From: Neorhizobium galegae
GTDB lineage: Bacteria > Pseudomonadota > Alphaproteobacteria > Rhizobiales > Rhizobiaceae
Direction of reading: 5' to 3'
Length of the DNA stretch: 64,000 nt
NCBI RefSeq assembly: GCF_017877055.1
Contig: NZ_JAGIPG010000002.1
Location: 434,001 to 498,000 of the forward strand
Shown: piece after piece, positions 46,792-57,284 of the stretch
How positions within the stretch are numbered: the first letter of the stretch is position 1
How the letters are laid out: each line of letters begins with the position of its first letter
The notes under the pieces: generated by a model
Told to the model about the DNA's origin: nothing
The model's database searches: none
Seen by the model: only the letters and a program-made list of their open reading frames with translations
Made by a program: the position numbers and the translations under genes

Positions 46792-47591
46792 TTACTTGGG
46801 CGCGGATCGGCTTCGTTTTCGTTGCTCTTTTCGCAGTTACGCTGGCTCTGCTGCCGTTTCAGCTCCTGGGCCTCGCCTTCGACCTCAAGATTCGCCGCTA
46901 TATCCCGCGCTACTGGCATAGGACCGCCTGTTTTCTGCTTGGCATCCGCATTCATGTTCACGGAACGCCGGATCGCCGCCGACCGCTGATGCTCGCCTGC
47001 AATCATGCGTCGTGGAAGGATATTCTCGTGCTCGGCGCAATCGCCGACATCGTCTTCATTGCGAAGATGGAAGTGTCGGAATGGCCTGTCTTCGGCACGC
47101 TCGCCAAGCTGCAGAAGAGCATTTTCGTCGTCCGCGAACAGAAACGCCGTACCGGCGACCAGGTGAACGAGATCGCCGAGCGCATGGCGGCCGGCGAAAT
47201 CGTCGTGCTCTTTCCCGAAGGCACCACCTCCGACGGCAACCGGCTTCTGGAGGTGAAGTCGTCGCTTTTCGGCGCCGCTGCCGCCGCGGTCCGGCAAACG
47301 CCGGAAGGTGTCGTGCATGTCCAGCCGGTGGCGATCGCCTATACACGCGTCCACGGCATGGCCATGGGCCGCTATCATCGGCCGATTGCGGCGTGGCCGG
47401 GCGATATCGAACTCGTGCCGCATCTGCTCGGCGTCCTGAAGGAAGGGGCGTTAGACGTGGAGGTCGCCTTCGGCGAGACGATCGATTTTCGCGCCGGCGA
47501 CAACCGCAAGCATCTGAGCATGGCCGTGACGAGCCGGCTTCGCCGCATGCTGATCCGCCATCTGCGCGGCCGCGACTACGAAGACCTCTAG
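46788..47591 (+). CDS. 1-acyl-sn-glycerol-3-phosphate acyltransferase family (PlsC/OlsA-like)
   Basis: A 267-residue protein with a GTG start overlapping the mur stop. One N-terminal membrane segment (about 5-30) precedes the acyltransferase motifs: NHASWKDI (His73 and Asp78, HX4D), VFPEGTTSDG and VQPVAIAY. It transfers an acyl chain to lysophosphatidate, or to lyso-ornithine lipid if it is OlsA; sequence alone does not decide. miaB follows 45 bases later. Confidence 0.87.
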   Translation: MITWARIGFVFVALFAVTLALLPFQLLGLAFDLKIRRYIPRYWHRTACFLLGIRIHVHGTPDRRRPLMLACNHASWKDILVLGAIADIVFIAKMEVSEWPVFGTLAKLQKSIFVVREQKRRTGDQVNEIAERMAAGEIVVLFPEGTTSDGNRLLEVKSSLFGAAAAAVRQTPEGVVHVQPVAIAYTRVHGMAMGRYHRPIAAWPGDIELVPHLLGVLKEGALDVEVAFGETIDFRAGDNRKHLSMAVTSRLRRMLIRHLRGRDYEDL

Positions 47592-47636
47592 GAAGAAACG
47601 CTTCATTTCCGGGTCTTCTTGCGGTATGGAGCAGCC

Positions 47637-49049
47637 ATGAACGAACACGTCTCCCTTTCCGCGGCCGCCGACGAGCCGGTCCAGCGCTCGAATTCCCGCA
47701 AGGTCTTCATCAAGACCTATGGCTGCCAGATGAATGTCTATGATTCAGGCCGCATGAGCGATGCGCTGGCCGGCGAAGGTTATGTGCCGACCGAGGAGAT
47801 GGGCGAGGCTGACCTCATCCTCCTCAACACCTGTCACATCCGCGAGAAAGCGGCGGACAAGGTGTATTCGGCGCTGGGACGTCTTCGCGACATGAAGAAG
47901 GCGCGCGCTGCCGAAGGCCGGGAGCTGATGATAGGCGTTGCCGGTTGCGTCGCCCAGGCCGAAGGCGAGGAAATCATCCGCCGTGCGCCGGCCGTCGATG
48001 TGGTGATCGGTCCGCAGACCTATCACCGCCTGCCGGAAGCGCTGAAGCGGGCCCGCGCCGGCAAGCCTGTCGTCGATACCGAATACGCTGTCGAGGACAA
48101 GTTCGAGCACCTGCCGGCTACCGAAAAGGCGAAGATCCGTGCCCGCGGCGTCACCGCTTTCCTCACCGTTCAGGAAGGCTGCGATAAGTTCTGCACCTTC
48201 TGCGTGGTTCCGTATACCCGCGGTTCGGAAGTTTCCCGCTCCGTCCAGCAGATCGTCGACGAAGCATGGCGGCTGGTCGATGGCGGCGTTCGCGAAATCA
48301 CGCTGCTCGGCCAGAACGTCAACGCCTGGCGTGCGGAAGGCCCGAAAGGCGGCGAATGGAGCCTCGGCGATCTGCTTTATCGCCTGGCGGAAATCCCGGG
48401 CCTCGCGCGTTTGCGCTACACGACCAGCCACCCGCGCGACATGGACGACCGCCTGATCGAGGCGCATCGCAACCTGCGCACCCTGATGCCCTATCTGCAT
48501 CTGCCGGTTCAGGCTGGTTCGGACCGCATTCTGAAAGCCATGAACCGCCGCCATACGGGCGCCGAATATCTGCGCCTGATCGAGCGCATCCGCGATGCCC
48601 GGCCGGATATCGCCATCGCCGGAGATTTCATCGTCGGGTTCCCTGGCGAGACGGACAAGGACTTCGAAGATACGCTGCGGCTCGTCGAGGACGTGAACTA
48701 CGCCCAGGCCTATTCCTTCAAATATTCGACCCGTCCCGGCACGCCCGGCGCCGACCTCGGCGATCAGGTGCCGGAAGAGGTGAAGGGGGAGCGGCTGGAA
48801 AGATTGCAGGCCCTGCTCTTGAAACAGCAGGCCGAGTTCGCCAAATCCTGCGTCGGAAAGGTCATCGATCTGTTGCTGGAAAAGCCCGGTCGCATGCCAG
48901 GACAGGTCATCGGACGTTCTCCCTGGCTTCAATCTGTGAATGTTGATGCAAAAACATCGCAAATCGGTGACATTATCCAGGTACGAATCAGCGGAACCGG
49001 CCCGAACAGCTTGTTTGCCGAACCGGCAGAGAGTTTAATAGGCGCCTGA
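47637..49049 (+). CDS. miaB: tRNA-2-methylthio-N6-dimethylallyladenosine synthase MiaB
   Basis: A 470-residue radical SAM methylthiotransferase. The N-terminal cluster cysteines are Cys30 (KTYGCQMN), Cys66 (LNTCHIRE) and Cys104 (GCVAQ). The radical SAM cysteines are Cys182, 186 and 189 in [21 protein letters not shown] domain ends the protein. It adds the methylthio group to i6A37 of tRNAs. The ATG at 47637 has GGAG 5 bases upstream. It begins the miaB-phoH-ybeY-corC cluster. Confidence 0.96.
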   Translation: MNEHVSLSAAADEPVQRSNSRKVFIKTYGCQMNVYDSGRMSDALAGEGYVPTEEMGEADLILLNTCHIREKAADKVYSALGRLRDMKKARAAEGRELMIGVAGCVAQAEGEEIIRRAPAVDVVIGPQTYHRLPEALKRARAGKPVVDTEYAVEDKFEHLPATEKAKIRARGVTAFLTVQEGCDKFCTFCVVPYTRGSEVSRSVQQIVDEAWRLVDGGVREITLLGQNVNAWRAEGPKGGEWSLGDLLYRLAEIPGLARLRYTTSHPRDMDDRLIEAHRNLRTLMPYLHLPVQAGSDRILKAMNRRHTGAEYLRLIERIRDARPDIAIAGDFIVGFPGETDKDFEDTLRLVEDVNYAQAYSFKYSTRPGTPGADLGDQVPEEVKGERLERLQALLLKQQAEFAKSCVGKVIDLLLEKPGRMPGQVIGRSPWLQSVNVDAKTSQIGDIIQVRISGTGPNSLFAEPAESLIGA

Positions 49050-49073
49050 GTTAACATTGAGGAGCTTGCCTAC

Positions 49074-50129
49074 TTGAACGGACGTGAATTGGTTTCTTCA
49101 TCCGCGCGCCAACCCCGCACCGCCGCTACCGACGCCAATCACTTTGTCCTGACGTTCGAGAACAATAGGTTCGCCAGCGAGCTTTTCGGTCAGTTCGATC
49201 AGAATCTCAAACTTCTCGAAGAGCGGCTCCATATCGATGCCAGGGCACGCGGCAACTCGGTGGCCATCTCCGGCGATCTGACCGCGACAAACCAGGCGCG
49301 CCGGGCGCTGGATTTCCTTTATGAGCGTGTCCAGAAGGGTGGCTCGGTCGAAACCTCGGATGTCGACGGCGCGATCCGCATGGCGCAGGCGGCGGACGAC
49401 CAGCTGCAGTTGCCGACGCTGGAGAAAAAAGCCAAGCTCTCCATGAGCCAGATTTCTACCAAGAAGAAGACGGTCGTCGCGCGCACCCCGACCCAGGACG
49501 CCTATATGCGGGCGCTGGAACGGTCGGAGCTCGTTTTCGGTGTCGGCCCGGCCGGTACCGGCAAGACCTACCTTGCCGTTGCGCACGCCGCCCAGCTTCT
49601 GGAACGCGGTGCCGTCGACCGTATCATCCTCTCGCGTCCGGCCGTCGAAGCCGGCGAGCGCCTGGGCTTTCTGCCCGGCGACATGAAGGACAAGGTCGAT
49701 CCCTATCTGCGGCCGCTCTATGATGCGCTTTATGACATGATGCCGGGCGACAAGGTGGAGCGGGCGATCACCGCCGGCGTCATCGAAATTGCGCCACTCG
49801 CCTTCATGCGCGGTCGTACGCTCGCAAACGCTGCCGTCATCCTCGACGAGGCACAGAACACCACGTCGATGCAGATGAAGATGTTCCTGACGCGTCTCGG
49901 CGAAAATGCCCGGATGATCATCACCGGTGACCCGAGCCAGGTCGACCTTCCGCGCGGCGTGAAATCCGGCCTCGTGGAAGCACTGCAGATCCTGAAGGGC
50001 GTCGAGGGCATTTCGGTGATCCGCTTCAAGGATACCGACGTGGTCCGCCATCCGCTGGTCGGCCGCATCGTCAGGGCCTATGATGCGCAATATGCCGTCC
50101 ACGAGGAGAGCGAGGAAGTCGACCGGTAA
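49074..50129 (+). CDS. PhoH-like ATPase
   Basis: A 351-residue protein with a TTG start behind GAGGAG (10-base spacing). The ATPase has Walker [13 protein letters not shown] (156-167), [17 protein letters not shown] and Walker [13 protein letters not shown], with the later [10 protein letters not shown] motif. The family often stands next to ybeY, as here, which suggests a role in RNA metabolism or ribosome maturation. The phosphate link of the E. coli name does not need to apply. Confidence 0.92.
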   Translation: MNGRELVSSSARQPRTAATDANHFVLTFENNRFASELFGQFDQNLKLLEERLHIDARARGNSVAISGDLTATNQARRALDFLYERVQKGGSVETSDVDGAIRMAQAADDQLQLPTLEKKAKLSMSQISTKKKTVVARTPTQDAYMRALERSELVFGVGPAGTGKTYLAVAHAAQLLERGAVDRIILSRPAVEAGERLGFLPGDMKDKVDPYLRPLYDALYDMMPGDKVERAITAGVIEIAPLAFMRGRTLANAAVILDEAQNTTSMQMKMFLTRLGENARMIITGDPSQVDLPRGVKSGLVEALQILKGVEGISVIRFKDTDVVRHPLVGRIVRAYDAQYAVHEESEEVDR

Positions 50130-50146
50130 CGGTCGGCTCCAGATTT

Positions 50147-50656
50147 ATGCCCCAACTCGACATACAGATCAGCATTGAAGATGAGGGCTGGCCCGAAGAG
50201 CCGGCCCTTTTGATCTTGAGCGAAAAAACGCTTGGCGCAGCGGCCGAATTCCTGGTGGACCAGGAAAAACAGCCATTCCCGAAAATCGCCCCGGAATTGT
50301 CGCTGGTCTTTACCGACGACGCGGCGATCAAGGAAATCAACGCCGAATGGCGCGGCAAGGACAAGCCGACCAATGTGCTGTCTTTTCCGGCTTTTCCGCT
50401 CGAACCGGGCAAGATGCCCGGCCCGATGCTCGGCGATATCGTCATCGCCCGCGAGACGGTTGAGCGGGAAGCGGTTGATCTCGATAAAAGTTTCGAGGAT
50501 CATCTGACCCATCTGCTTGTCCACGGTTTCCTGCATCTATTCGGCTACGACCATATGCAAACGGACGAAGCGGAAAGAATGGAAGCGTTGGAGACTCGCA
50601 TTTTGGCCACCCTTGGCCTATCTGACCCCTATGCGGGGCAAGACCCGATAGTATAG
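50147..50656 (+). CDS. ybeY: Endoribonuclease YbeY
   Basis: A 169-residue protein with the zinc site [11 protein letters not shown] (His126, His130, His136) and the conserved arginine region [16 protein letters not shown]. It acts in 16S rRNA maturation, ribosome quality control and small-RNA regulation in rhizobia. It lies 17 bases after phoH and 9 bases before corC, which indicates one transcript. Confidence 0.95.
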   Translation: MPQLDIQISIEDEGWPEEPALLILSEKTLGAAAEFLVDQEKQPFPKIAPELSLVFTDDAAIKEINAEWRGKDKPTNVLSFPAFPLEPGKMPGPMLGDIVIARETVEREAVDLDKSFEDHLTHLLVHGFLHLFGYDHMQTDEAERMEALETRILATLGLSDPYAGQDPIV

Positions 50657-50665
50657 TCTGGACCT

Positions 50666-51853
50666 ATGAACGACTTTTCGACAAACCCGACCCGTGAGGG
50701 CAAGGACGCCGACTCGAGTTCCTCGGAAGAGGGCAGTAGTCCGTCTCGAGCGGAAGCCCAAAAACACCAAAGCTCTTTCTGGTCGCGCGCCGTGAGGCTG
50801 CTCAGGCCGTCGCAGGGCGAAAAGCTCCGCGAGGACCTCGCCGACGCGCTAATGACCGACACCAATATCAGCAATGCCTTTTCGCCCGAGGAACGGGCGA
50901 TGCTGCACAACATTCTCCGGTTCCGTGAGATCCGCGTCGAAGACATCATGGTGCCGCGTGCCGATATCGAGGCGGTCGATATGACCATGACCATCGGCGA
51001 ACTGATGATCCATTTCGAGGAAACCGGCCGCTCGCGCATGCCGGTCTATAACGACACGCTGGATGATCCGCGCGGCATGGTCCATATCCGCGACCTCCTC
51101 TCCTATCTCGCCAAGCAGGCTCGTAACAAACGCCGCACCAGCGCGCGCGCCGCACCCGCCCAGCCGATGCCGCTCGCCACTGACAAGCCGGAAAAGGCGG
51201 AAAAGACGGCGCGCACGCCGCGGCCTGCCTTCGACCTCGGCCGCGTCGACCTTGAGCAGACGGTTGCCGAAGCCGGGCTGATCCGCAAGATCTTGTTCGT
51301 GCCGCCCTCGATGCTCGCCTCCGACCTCATGCAGAGCATGCAGGCCGCCCGTACCCAACTCGCGCTCGTCATCGACGAGTACGGTGGCACCGACGGTCTC
51401 GTCACCCATGAGGATATCGTCGAAATGGTGATCGGCGATGTCGAGGACGAGCACGATAACGAAGAGGTCATGTTCTCGCGCACCAGCGAGGATATCTTCG
51501 TTGCCGATGCGCGTATCGAACTCGAGGAGATCGCCGCGGCAATCGGTTCGGACTTCGACATTCGCGACCGTATCGACGATGTCGATACGCTGGGCGGCCT
51601 GATATTCTCCGCCCTCGGCCGTATCCCGGTGCGCGGCGAAGTGGTGCAGGCGGTGCCCGGCTTCGAATTCCAGATCCTGGAGGCCGATCCCCGGCGCATC
51701 AAGCGCGTCCGGATCCTGCGCAAGCGCACGCTCGCGCGCCGCCGCCAGAAAGGAGAGGGCGAAATGCTGCTCACCGATCAGACGCCGACGACTGCCCTGC
51801 TGCCGGCGCCACCACCCGCCCAGGACGCTGACCGGCGCAATCACCAGGCCTGA
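50666..51853 (+). CDS. CBS-domain protein of the CorC/HlyC family
   Basis: A 395-residue soluble protein without the DUF21 membrane domain. It has two CBS motifs (REIRVEDIMVPRADIEAVDM at about 90-110; ILFVPPSMLASDLMQSM at about 210-227), an Ala/Pro/Lys-rich linker of about 40 residues between them, and a C-terminal transporter-associated domain (about 285-355). The TDGLVTHEDIVEMVIGDVEDEHD segment is typical. E. coli CorC is linked to magnesium and cobalt efflux. It stands between ybeY and lnt, as in E. coli and rhizobia. Confidence 0.9.
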   Translation: MNDFSTNPTREGKDADSSSSEEGSSPSRAEAQKHQSSFWSRAVRLLRPSQGEKLREDLADALMTDTNISNAFSPEERAMLHNILRFREIRVEDIMVPRADIEAVDMTMTIGELMIHFEETGRSRMPVYNDTLDDPRGMVHIRDLLSYLAKQARNKRRTSARAAPAQPMPLATDKPEKAEKTARTPRPAFDLGRVDLEQTVAEAGLIRKILFVPPSMLASDLMQSMQAARTQLALVIDEYGGTDGLVTHEDIVEMVIGDVEDEHDNEEVMFSRTSEDIFVADARIELEEIAAAIGSDFDIRDRIDDVDTLGGLIFSALGRIPVRGEVVQAVPGFEFQILEADPRRIKRVRILRKRTLARRRQKGEGEMLLTDQTPTTALLPAPPPAQDADRRNHQA

Positions 51854-51949
51854 AGATCCCTGAGGTGTCCGCGCCTCTTTGACCTCACGACAAGCCCGTC
51901 ATTTTTTGAAAGACTGCAGCCGCTGATTCGGGGGTGGAAGGGAACATAG

Positions 51950-53551
51950 ATGGAGCGGCTGGCGGGCAGGATCATGCTTCTCTGGGGCTTCCCGCGCGTC
52001 GTCGTTGCTTTTCTCGCAGGAGCGGTCGGGGCGCTCGCCCTGCCGCCCTTCGGCTTCTTCGCGGCGCTTTTCATCTCCTTCACGCTGCTCGTCTGGTTGG
52101 TGGACGGTTCCACCGGCAATCCGGATGGCGGATGGTTCGCCCGGTTTCGTTCGGCCTTCTGGATCGGCTGGGTCTTCGGTTTCGGCTATTTCGTCGCCGG
52201 CCTCTGGTGGCTCGGCAACGCGCTTCTGGTGGAAGCCGATGAGTTTGCCTGGGCCCTGCCGCTCGCGGTTCTCGGCCTGCCTGCCTATCTCGCCCTCTTC
52301 TACGGCCTTGCGGCGGCGGTTGCCCGCATCTTCTGGTCGGATGGGTTCGGGCGGATGGCCTCGCTTGCCTTCGGCTTCGGTCTTGCCGAATGGCTGCGCG
52401 GCTTCGCCGCCACCGGCTTCCCCTGGAATGCGGTCGGATATGGCGCGATGCCCATACCGCTGATGATGCAGTCTGCAGCCGTGCTCGGCATTTTCGGCGT
52501 GACGGTTCTCGCCGTCTTCGTATTTTCGGCACCGGCCCTGATCGGCACCCGGAAGGGCATGGGGGCCGGGCTGACGCTCGCAGGACTACTGTTCGCCGCC
52601 CATCTGGGCTATGGCGGCTACCGTCTGCACATCGCCGGCGCCGCGCCGGCGCCGGCTGCCGACAATCAATCGGTCGTCCGCATCGTTCAGCCCGTGATCG
52701 ATCAGGCGCGAAAACTGGACGATGCCGAACGGGCCGCGATCTTCGAGGAACATCTGGCGTTATCCGCCTTGCCGCCCGAGAACGGCGGGAAGCGGCCGGA
52801 CATCATCGTCTGGCCGGAAACTTCGGTGCCCTTCATTCTGACCCAGAACCCGGACGCGCTGACCCGCATCGCCGAGGTGCTGCAGGACGGCCAGGTTCTG
52901 ATCACCGGCGCGGTCCGATCCGAAGATGCGGGCGCCGGCTTCGCCCCCCGCTTCTATAATTCCATCTATGTGATCGACAGCGAAGGTCAGATCGTTTCGG
53001 CGTCCGACAAGCTGCATCTCGTCCCGTTCGGGGAATATGTCCCCTACGAGGATCTCCTGCGCAACCTTGGCATTCCCGATGCCATCGCCATGCCGGGTGG
53101 GTTCAGTGCGGCGCCCGTGCGGGCCATGCTGACCTTGCCGGGGGGCAGGACCTTCTATCCGCTGATCTGTTACGAGGCGATCTTCCCGGACGAGATCGGG
53201 CCGGACGTGGAGCGGGTGAGCGCGCTCCTGAATGTCACCAATGACGGCTGGTTCGGCGCGACGCCGGGACCGTACCAGCACTTCCAGCAGGCACGAATCC
53301 GTGCGGTCGAAAACGGCCTGCCGCTGATTCGCGGGGCAAATACCGGCATTTCAGCAGTTGTAGACCCCTTCGGAAGGCTGATACGGGGTATGGCCTATAA
53401 TCAAAAAGGCGTGATGGATGCAACCGTGGGAAGTGTTTCAATCTCGCATTGGGATGTGAATGCTCGGGAAAGGCACTTCTGGTTGGTTCTTGCGCTGATG
53501 TTGTTGATTGCAGTCGTCTCGCGCGCTGGTTTTAATTTCAGGACGAATTGA
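51950..53551 (+). CDS. lnt: Apolipoprotein N-acyltransferase
   Basis: A 533-residue protein with about six N-terminal membrane helices (10-220), a periplasmic nitrilase-like domain (230-500) and a last membrane helix. The catalytic triad is visible: Glu in VWPETSVPF (about 290), Lys in SDKLHLVPFGEYVPYE (about 354) and Cys in LICYEAIFP (about 406). It adds the third acyl chain to lipoproteins, after Lgt and LspA. It follows corC by 96 bases. Confidence 0.96.
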   Translation: MERLAGRIMLLWGFPRVVVAFLAGAVGALALPPFGFFAALFISFTLLVWLVDGSTGNPDGGWFARFRSAFWIGWVFGFGYFVAGLWWLGNALLVEADEFAWALPLAVLGLPAYLALFYGLAAAVARIFWSDGFGRMASLAFGFGLAEWLRGFAATGFPWNAVGYGAMPIPLMMQSAAVLGIFGVTVLAVFVFSAPALIGTRKGMGAGLTLAGLLFAAHLGYGGYRLHIAGAAPAPAADNQSVVRIVQPVIDQARKLDDAERAAIFEEHLALSALPPENGGKRPDIIVWPETSVPFILTQNPDALTRIAEVLQDGQVLITGAVRSEDAGAGFAPRFYNSIYVIDSEGQIVSASDKLHLVPFGEYVPYEDLLRNLGIPDAIAMPGGFSAAPVRAMLTLPGGRTFYPLICYEAIFPDEIGPDVERVSALLNVTNDGWFGATPGPYQHFQQARIRAVENGLPLIRGANTGISAVVDPFGRLIRGMAYNQKGVMDATVGSVSISHWDVNARERHFWLVLALMLLIAVVSRAGFNFRTN

Positions 53552-53703
53552 CCAAAAACCCCTAAAATTGCATAGTGGTCTCAGCCTTTCGTCTCGCCAT
53601 ATGCTTCAAACGTCGAGCCTGTTGTGACCAGCCGCGCGAAGTGTATCTCCACACGCAGACCGGGTTGTGAGGATTGAACAACAAACGTCGTCAGGACATT
53701 GTT

Positions 53704-54120
53704 ATGATTGAAAACAAAAAGAAGCCGAACCCGATCGATATTCACGTCGGGAGCCGAATTCGCCTTCGCCGGACCATGCTCGGAATGAGCCAGGAAAAGC
53801 TCGGCGAAAGCCTTGGCATTACGTTCCAGCAGATCCAGAAATACGAAAAAGGCACGAACCGCGTTGGCGCAAGCCGTCTGCAGAACATCTCCAGCATTCT
53901 CAATGTGCCGGTCTCCTTCTTCTTTGAGGATGCGCCGGGCGATCAGGGCGGTCAGGGCGGCATGGCGGAAGCCTCGAGCTCCAACTACGTGGTCGATTTC
54001 CTCTCCTCCTCCGAGGGCCTGCAGCTGAACCGGGCTTTCGTGAAGATCTCGGACCCGAAAGTTCGCCGGCGTGTGGTAGATCTCGTCAAGGCACTGGCAG
54101 CGGATGCCGAGGTCGAATAA
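53704..54120 (+). CDS. XRE-family regulator, PraR/PhrR-like
   Basis: A 138-residue protein. The ATG at 53704 follows AGGA by 8 bases. The helix-turn-helix spans about 17-72 (VGSRIRLRRTMLGMSQEKLGESLGITFQQIQKYEKGTNRV, in parts). The C-terminal half includes a Gly/Ser-rich linker and a helix. In Rhizobium the protein in this place, between lnt and metK, appears to be PraR/PhrR, which represses quorum-sensing and biofilm genes; I rest that name on memory of synteny and N-terminal similarity, so it is tentative. A strong terminator follows. Confidence 0.75.
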   Translation: MIENKKKPNPIDIHVGSRIRLRRTMLGMSQEKLGESLGITFQQIQKYEKGTNRVGASRLQNISSILNVPVSFFFEDAPGDQGGQGGMAEASSSNYVVDFLSSSEGLQLNRAFVKISDPKVRRRVVDLVKALAADAEVE

Positions 54121-54142
54121 AGACTTGTTTATATCAGCACAG

Positions 54143-54167
54143 AAGCGGCCCCCGGGCCGCTTTTTTG
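54143..54167 (+). terminator. Terminator of the praR-like gene
   Basis: An 8-base GC-rich stem AAGCGGCC / GGCCGCTT with a 4-base loop and six T (counting the stem end). Confidence 0.88.
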
Positions 54168-54214
54168 TTGCCTATGACGAGGCGGCGGGTGTTGCGGGAA
54201 TGCCCGGCTTGCAC

Positions 54215-54234
54215 ACATAAAGATATATTTATGT
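54215..54234. promoter_or_regulatory. Palindromic operator candidate in the metK promoter
   Basis: ACATAAA-GATATA-TTTATGT is a perfect inverted repeat (7-base arms) 73 bases before the metK start, in an AT-rich patch that should include the -10 region. Such ATAAAGATAT-type palindromes are bound by ArsR-family SAM/SAH-responsive repressors of methionine-cycle genes; that link is inferred. Confidence 0.5.
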
Positions 54235-54306
54235 CGTTGTACGCTTGTGTTTGTCGATGGAAATCACTAACACAGTTGCGTTCGTTTCTTTGAGGGGAAT
54301 CCCGTA

Positions 54307-55566
<1,260 letters not shown>

Positions 55567-55597
55567 TCGGCCTTTACGGATAGATCCATAAGACTGT

Positions 55598-55634
55598 AAA
55601 GCGGGTGCCTCCTGACGGAGACGCCCGCTTTTAT
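55598..55634 (+). terminator. Terminator of metK
   Basis: An 8-base stem AAAGCGGG / CCCGCTTT with an inner CTCC / GGAG helix and a short T run. It ends just before the trmB frame, so trmB may be read through. Confidence 0.7.
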
Positions 55635-55650
55635 CATGAGAGACCAGCCG

Positions 55651-56352
55651 ATGACCGAACCGCAGCATCCGAGCCGCAGCACCGAAGCCTTCTTCGGGCG
55701 CCGCAAGGGAAAGCAGCTCCGCGAACGCCAGGCGGAGGGGATTGCGACATTGCTGCCGGCGCTGAAGCTCGATCTTCAGGCGCCAGTGCCGGCGGTGCTT
55801 TCAGAGATATTTCCGATACCGGTCGAGGAACTGCGGCTGGAAATCGGTTTCGGCGGCGGCGAACACCTGGTCCACCGGGCACAGGAAAGCGCCAGGACCG
55901 GCTTCATCGGCGTCGAGCCCTTCGTCAATTCCATGGCGAAGCTGCTGTCGCGCGTGAACGAACTGGGGCTCAAGAATATCCGGGTCTATGACGACGACGC
56001 GACGCAGGTGCTGGACTGGCTGCCGGGTGCGTCGCTCGATCGCATCGACCTGCTCTATCCGGACCCGTGGCCGAAGCGGAAACATTGGAAAAGGCGATTT
56101 GTGTCTGACGTCAATCTCGGCCGCTTCCACCGCGTGCTGAAGCCGGGCGGCCTGTTCCTGTTCGCATCCGACATCGACACCTATGTCAACTGGACGCTGA
56201 TCCATTGCCGCGACCACGGCGGTTTCCAATGGCAGGCGGAGCAATCGTCGGATTGGCTGACGCCGTTCGCCGGCTGGCCCGGTACACGATACGAAAACAA
56301 GGCTCGCCGGGAAGGCCGCTCCTCGGCCTATCTGACGTTCAGGAAAACCTGA
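55651..56352 (+). CDS. trmB: tRNA (guanine-N7)-methyltransferase TrmB
   Basis: A 233-residue protein. The ATG at 55651 ([20 protein letters not shown]) is preferred over one 15 bases upstream, which touches the metK terminator. Motif I is [12 protein letters not shown]; the [14 protein letters not shown] segment carries the catalytic and tRNA-binding residues. It makes m7G46 in the variable loop of tRNA. It is 84 bases after metK. Confidence 0.94.
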   Translation: MTEPQHPSRSTEAFFGRRKGKQLRERQAEGIATLLPALKLDLQAPVPAVLSEIFPIPVEELRLEIGFGGGEHLVHRAQESARTGFIGVEPFVNSMAKLLSRVNELGLKNIRVYDDDATQVLDWLPGASLDRIDLLYPDPWPKRKHWKRRFVSDVNLGRFHRVLKPGGLFLFASDIDTYVNWTLIHCRDHGGFQWQAEQSSDWLTPFAGWPGTRYENKARREGRSSAYLTFRKT

Positions 56353-56356
56353 AAGG

Positions 56357-56614
56357 TCAGTGCAGGCTGACGGTCTTCAGGTCGTCTTCAGCAGCCTTGA
56401 AGAAGGTGCTGGAGCGATTGTCGGTCAGGAGGATCGGCGTACCATCTGCGCCGAACAGGGCCCAAAGATCGAGACTTGGGTCGATATCGGGAGCTTCAGG
56501 GAAACAGCGGGACACTTCGTCTGACCGCATCTTGCGAATATATCCGACCTCTCCAGCGCCCAGATGAGCAAGTTCGGACTGCGTCAAACGCGTATTCGCT
56601 TCTTTCAGGAGCAT
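56357..56614 (-). CDS. DUF1150 family protein
   Basis: An 85-residue protein. The ATG at 56614 has GGAGG 5 bases upstream, while an ATG 15 bases earlier has none. The pattern LTQSELAHLGAGEVGYIRKMRSDEV and ALFGADGTPILLTDNRSS is the DUF1150 family of alphaproteobacteria, often next to small heat shock genes. Its function is unknown. It lies 44 bases after the hsp20 stop on the same strand, so it is probably in one transcript and heat-induced. Confidence 0.8.
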   Translation of the reverse strand: MLLKEANTRLTQSELAHLGAGEVGYIRKMRSDEVSRCFPEAPDIDPSLDLWALFGADGTPILLTDNRSSTFFKAAEDDLKTVSLH

Positions 56615-56658
56615 TCCAGCCTCCAGCATTGAGGGGCAACGGCATTAGCGCCATTGAC

Positions 56659-57087
56659 CTACTCTGAGACGGAAATGTTAATTTTTCGCACCATGCGTGC
56701 GGGCTCGGGGCGGATAAGGTCAACCGACAGTAAACCGTTCTTGAGCGAGGCGCCGGAGACCTGCATTCCGTCGGCCAGCACGAACATACGTTGGAACTGC
56801 CGCGCAGCAATGCCGCGGTAAAGATAGTCGCGCTCACCTTGCTCAGTCTGCCGTCCGCGGATCACGAGGTGGTTTTCTTCCGTCGTCACCTCGAGCTCGG
56901 CTTCGGAAAACCCGGCGACAGCCAGCGTGATTCGCAGCCGCTCGGGGACCCCGGAAACGTCTGCCCGGATACGTTCGATATTATAGGGAGGATAACCGTC
57001 GTTCGACTTCGCAAGGCGTTCGAGGGTCTTTTCCATGGCGTCGAAGCCCAAAAGCAGGGGGCTCGCAAACGGCGTCATTCGGCTCAT
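56659..57087 (-). CDS. Small heat shock protein Hsp20 (IbpA-like)
   Basis: A 142-residue protein; the ATG at 57087 has AAGGA 8 bases upstream. The start MSRMTPFASPLLLGFDAMEK and YPPYNIERI are typical of class A rhizobial Hsp20. The alpha-crystallin domain runs from about 35 to 128 and ends with KNGLLSVDLIR, near the GxL motif. The C-terminus has the IxI motif (INISV). It holds unfolding proteins for DnaK and ClpB. A sigma32-like promoter lies upstream. Confidence 0.92.
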   Translation of the reverse strand: MSRMTPFASPLLLGFDAMEKTLERLAKSNDGYPPYNIERIRADVSGVPERLRITLAVAGFSEAELEVTTEENHLVIRGRQTEQGERDYLYRGIAARQFQRMFVLADGMQVSGASLKNGLLSVDLIRPEPARMVRKINISVSE

Positions 57088-57151
57088 CGTCCAGTCCTTG
57101 CAACAAGCGACCATGTCGGCACCCGTCGCGCGGCCCGCCAACTCAGCCGTT

Positions 57152-57180
57152 ATATGGGAGGTTGTGGGGGTGACCGCAAG
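57152..57180 (-). promoter_or_regulatory. Sigma32 (heat-shock) promoter of hsp20
   Basis: On the minus strand CTTGCGG (57180-57174), a 15-base spacer and CCCATAT (57158-57152) fit the RpoH consensus CTTGAAA - 11-16 bases - CCCATNT. The leader would be about 55-60 bases. Confidence 0.6.
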
Positions 57181-57284
57181 TATGGGCGCTGGGGCAGATG
57201 GTCACGATTGCTCTATGCAGGCCACGTAATACTTGACAGAACGCAAGGTTGTGAACCACTAGCCGCGGAAAAACGGGAGCATTC

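Noticed and set aside
54167-54306. SAM riboswitch upstream of metK
   Set aside because: The leader has a small TGTGTT/AACACA hairpin but lacks the conserved pseudoknot sequence of SAM-II or SAM/SAH riboswitches; the palindrome fits a protein operator better.
57088-57151. ROSE RNA thermometer in the hsp20 leader
   Set aside because: The leader is of a suitable length and contains TTGTTGC before AAGGA, but I could not see the typical U(U/C)GCU pairing opposite the Shine-Dalgarno or the stacked hairpins. Structure folding would be needed.
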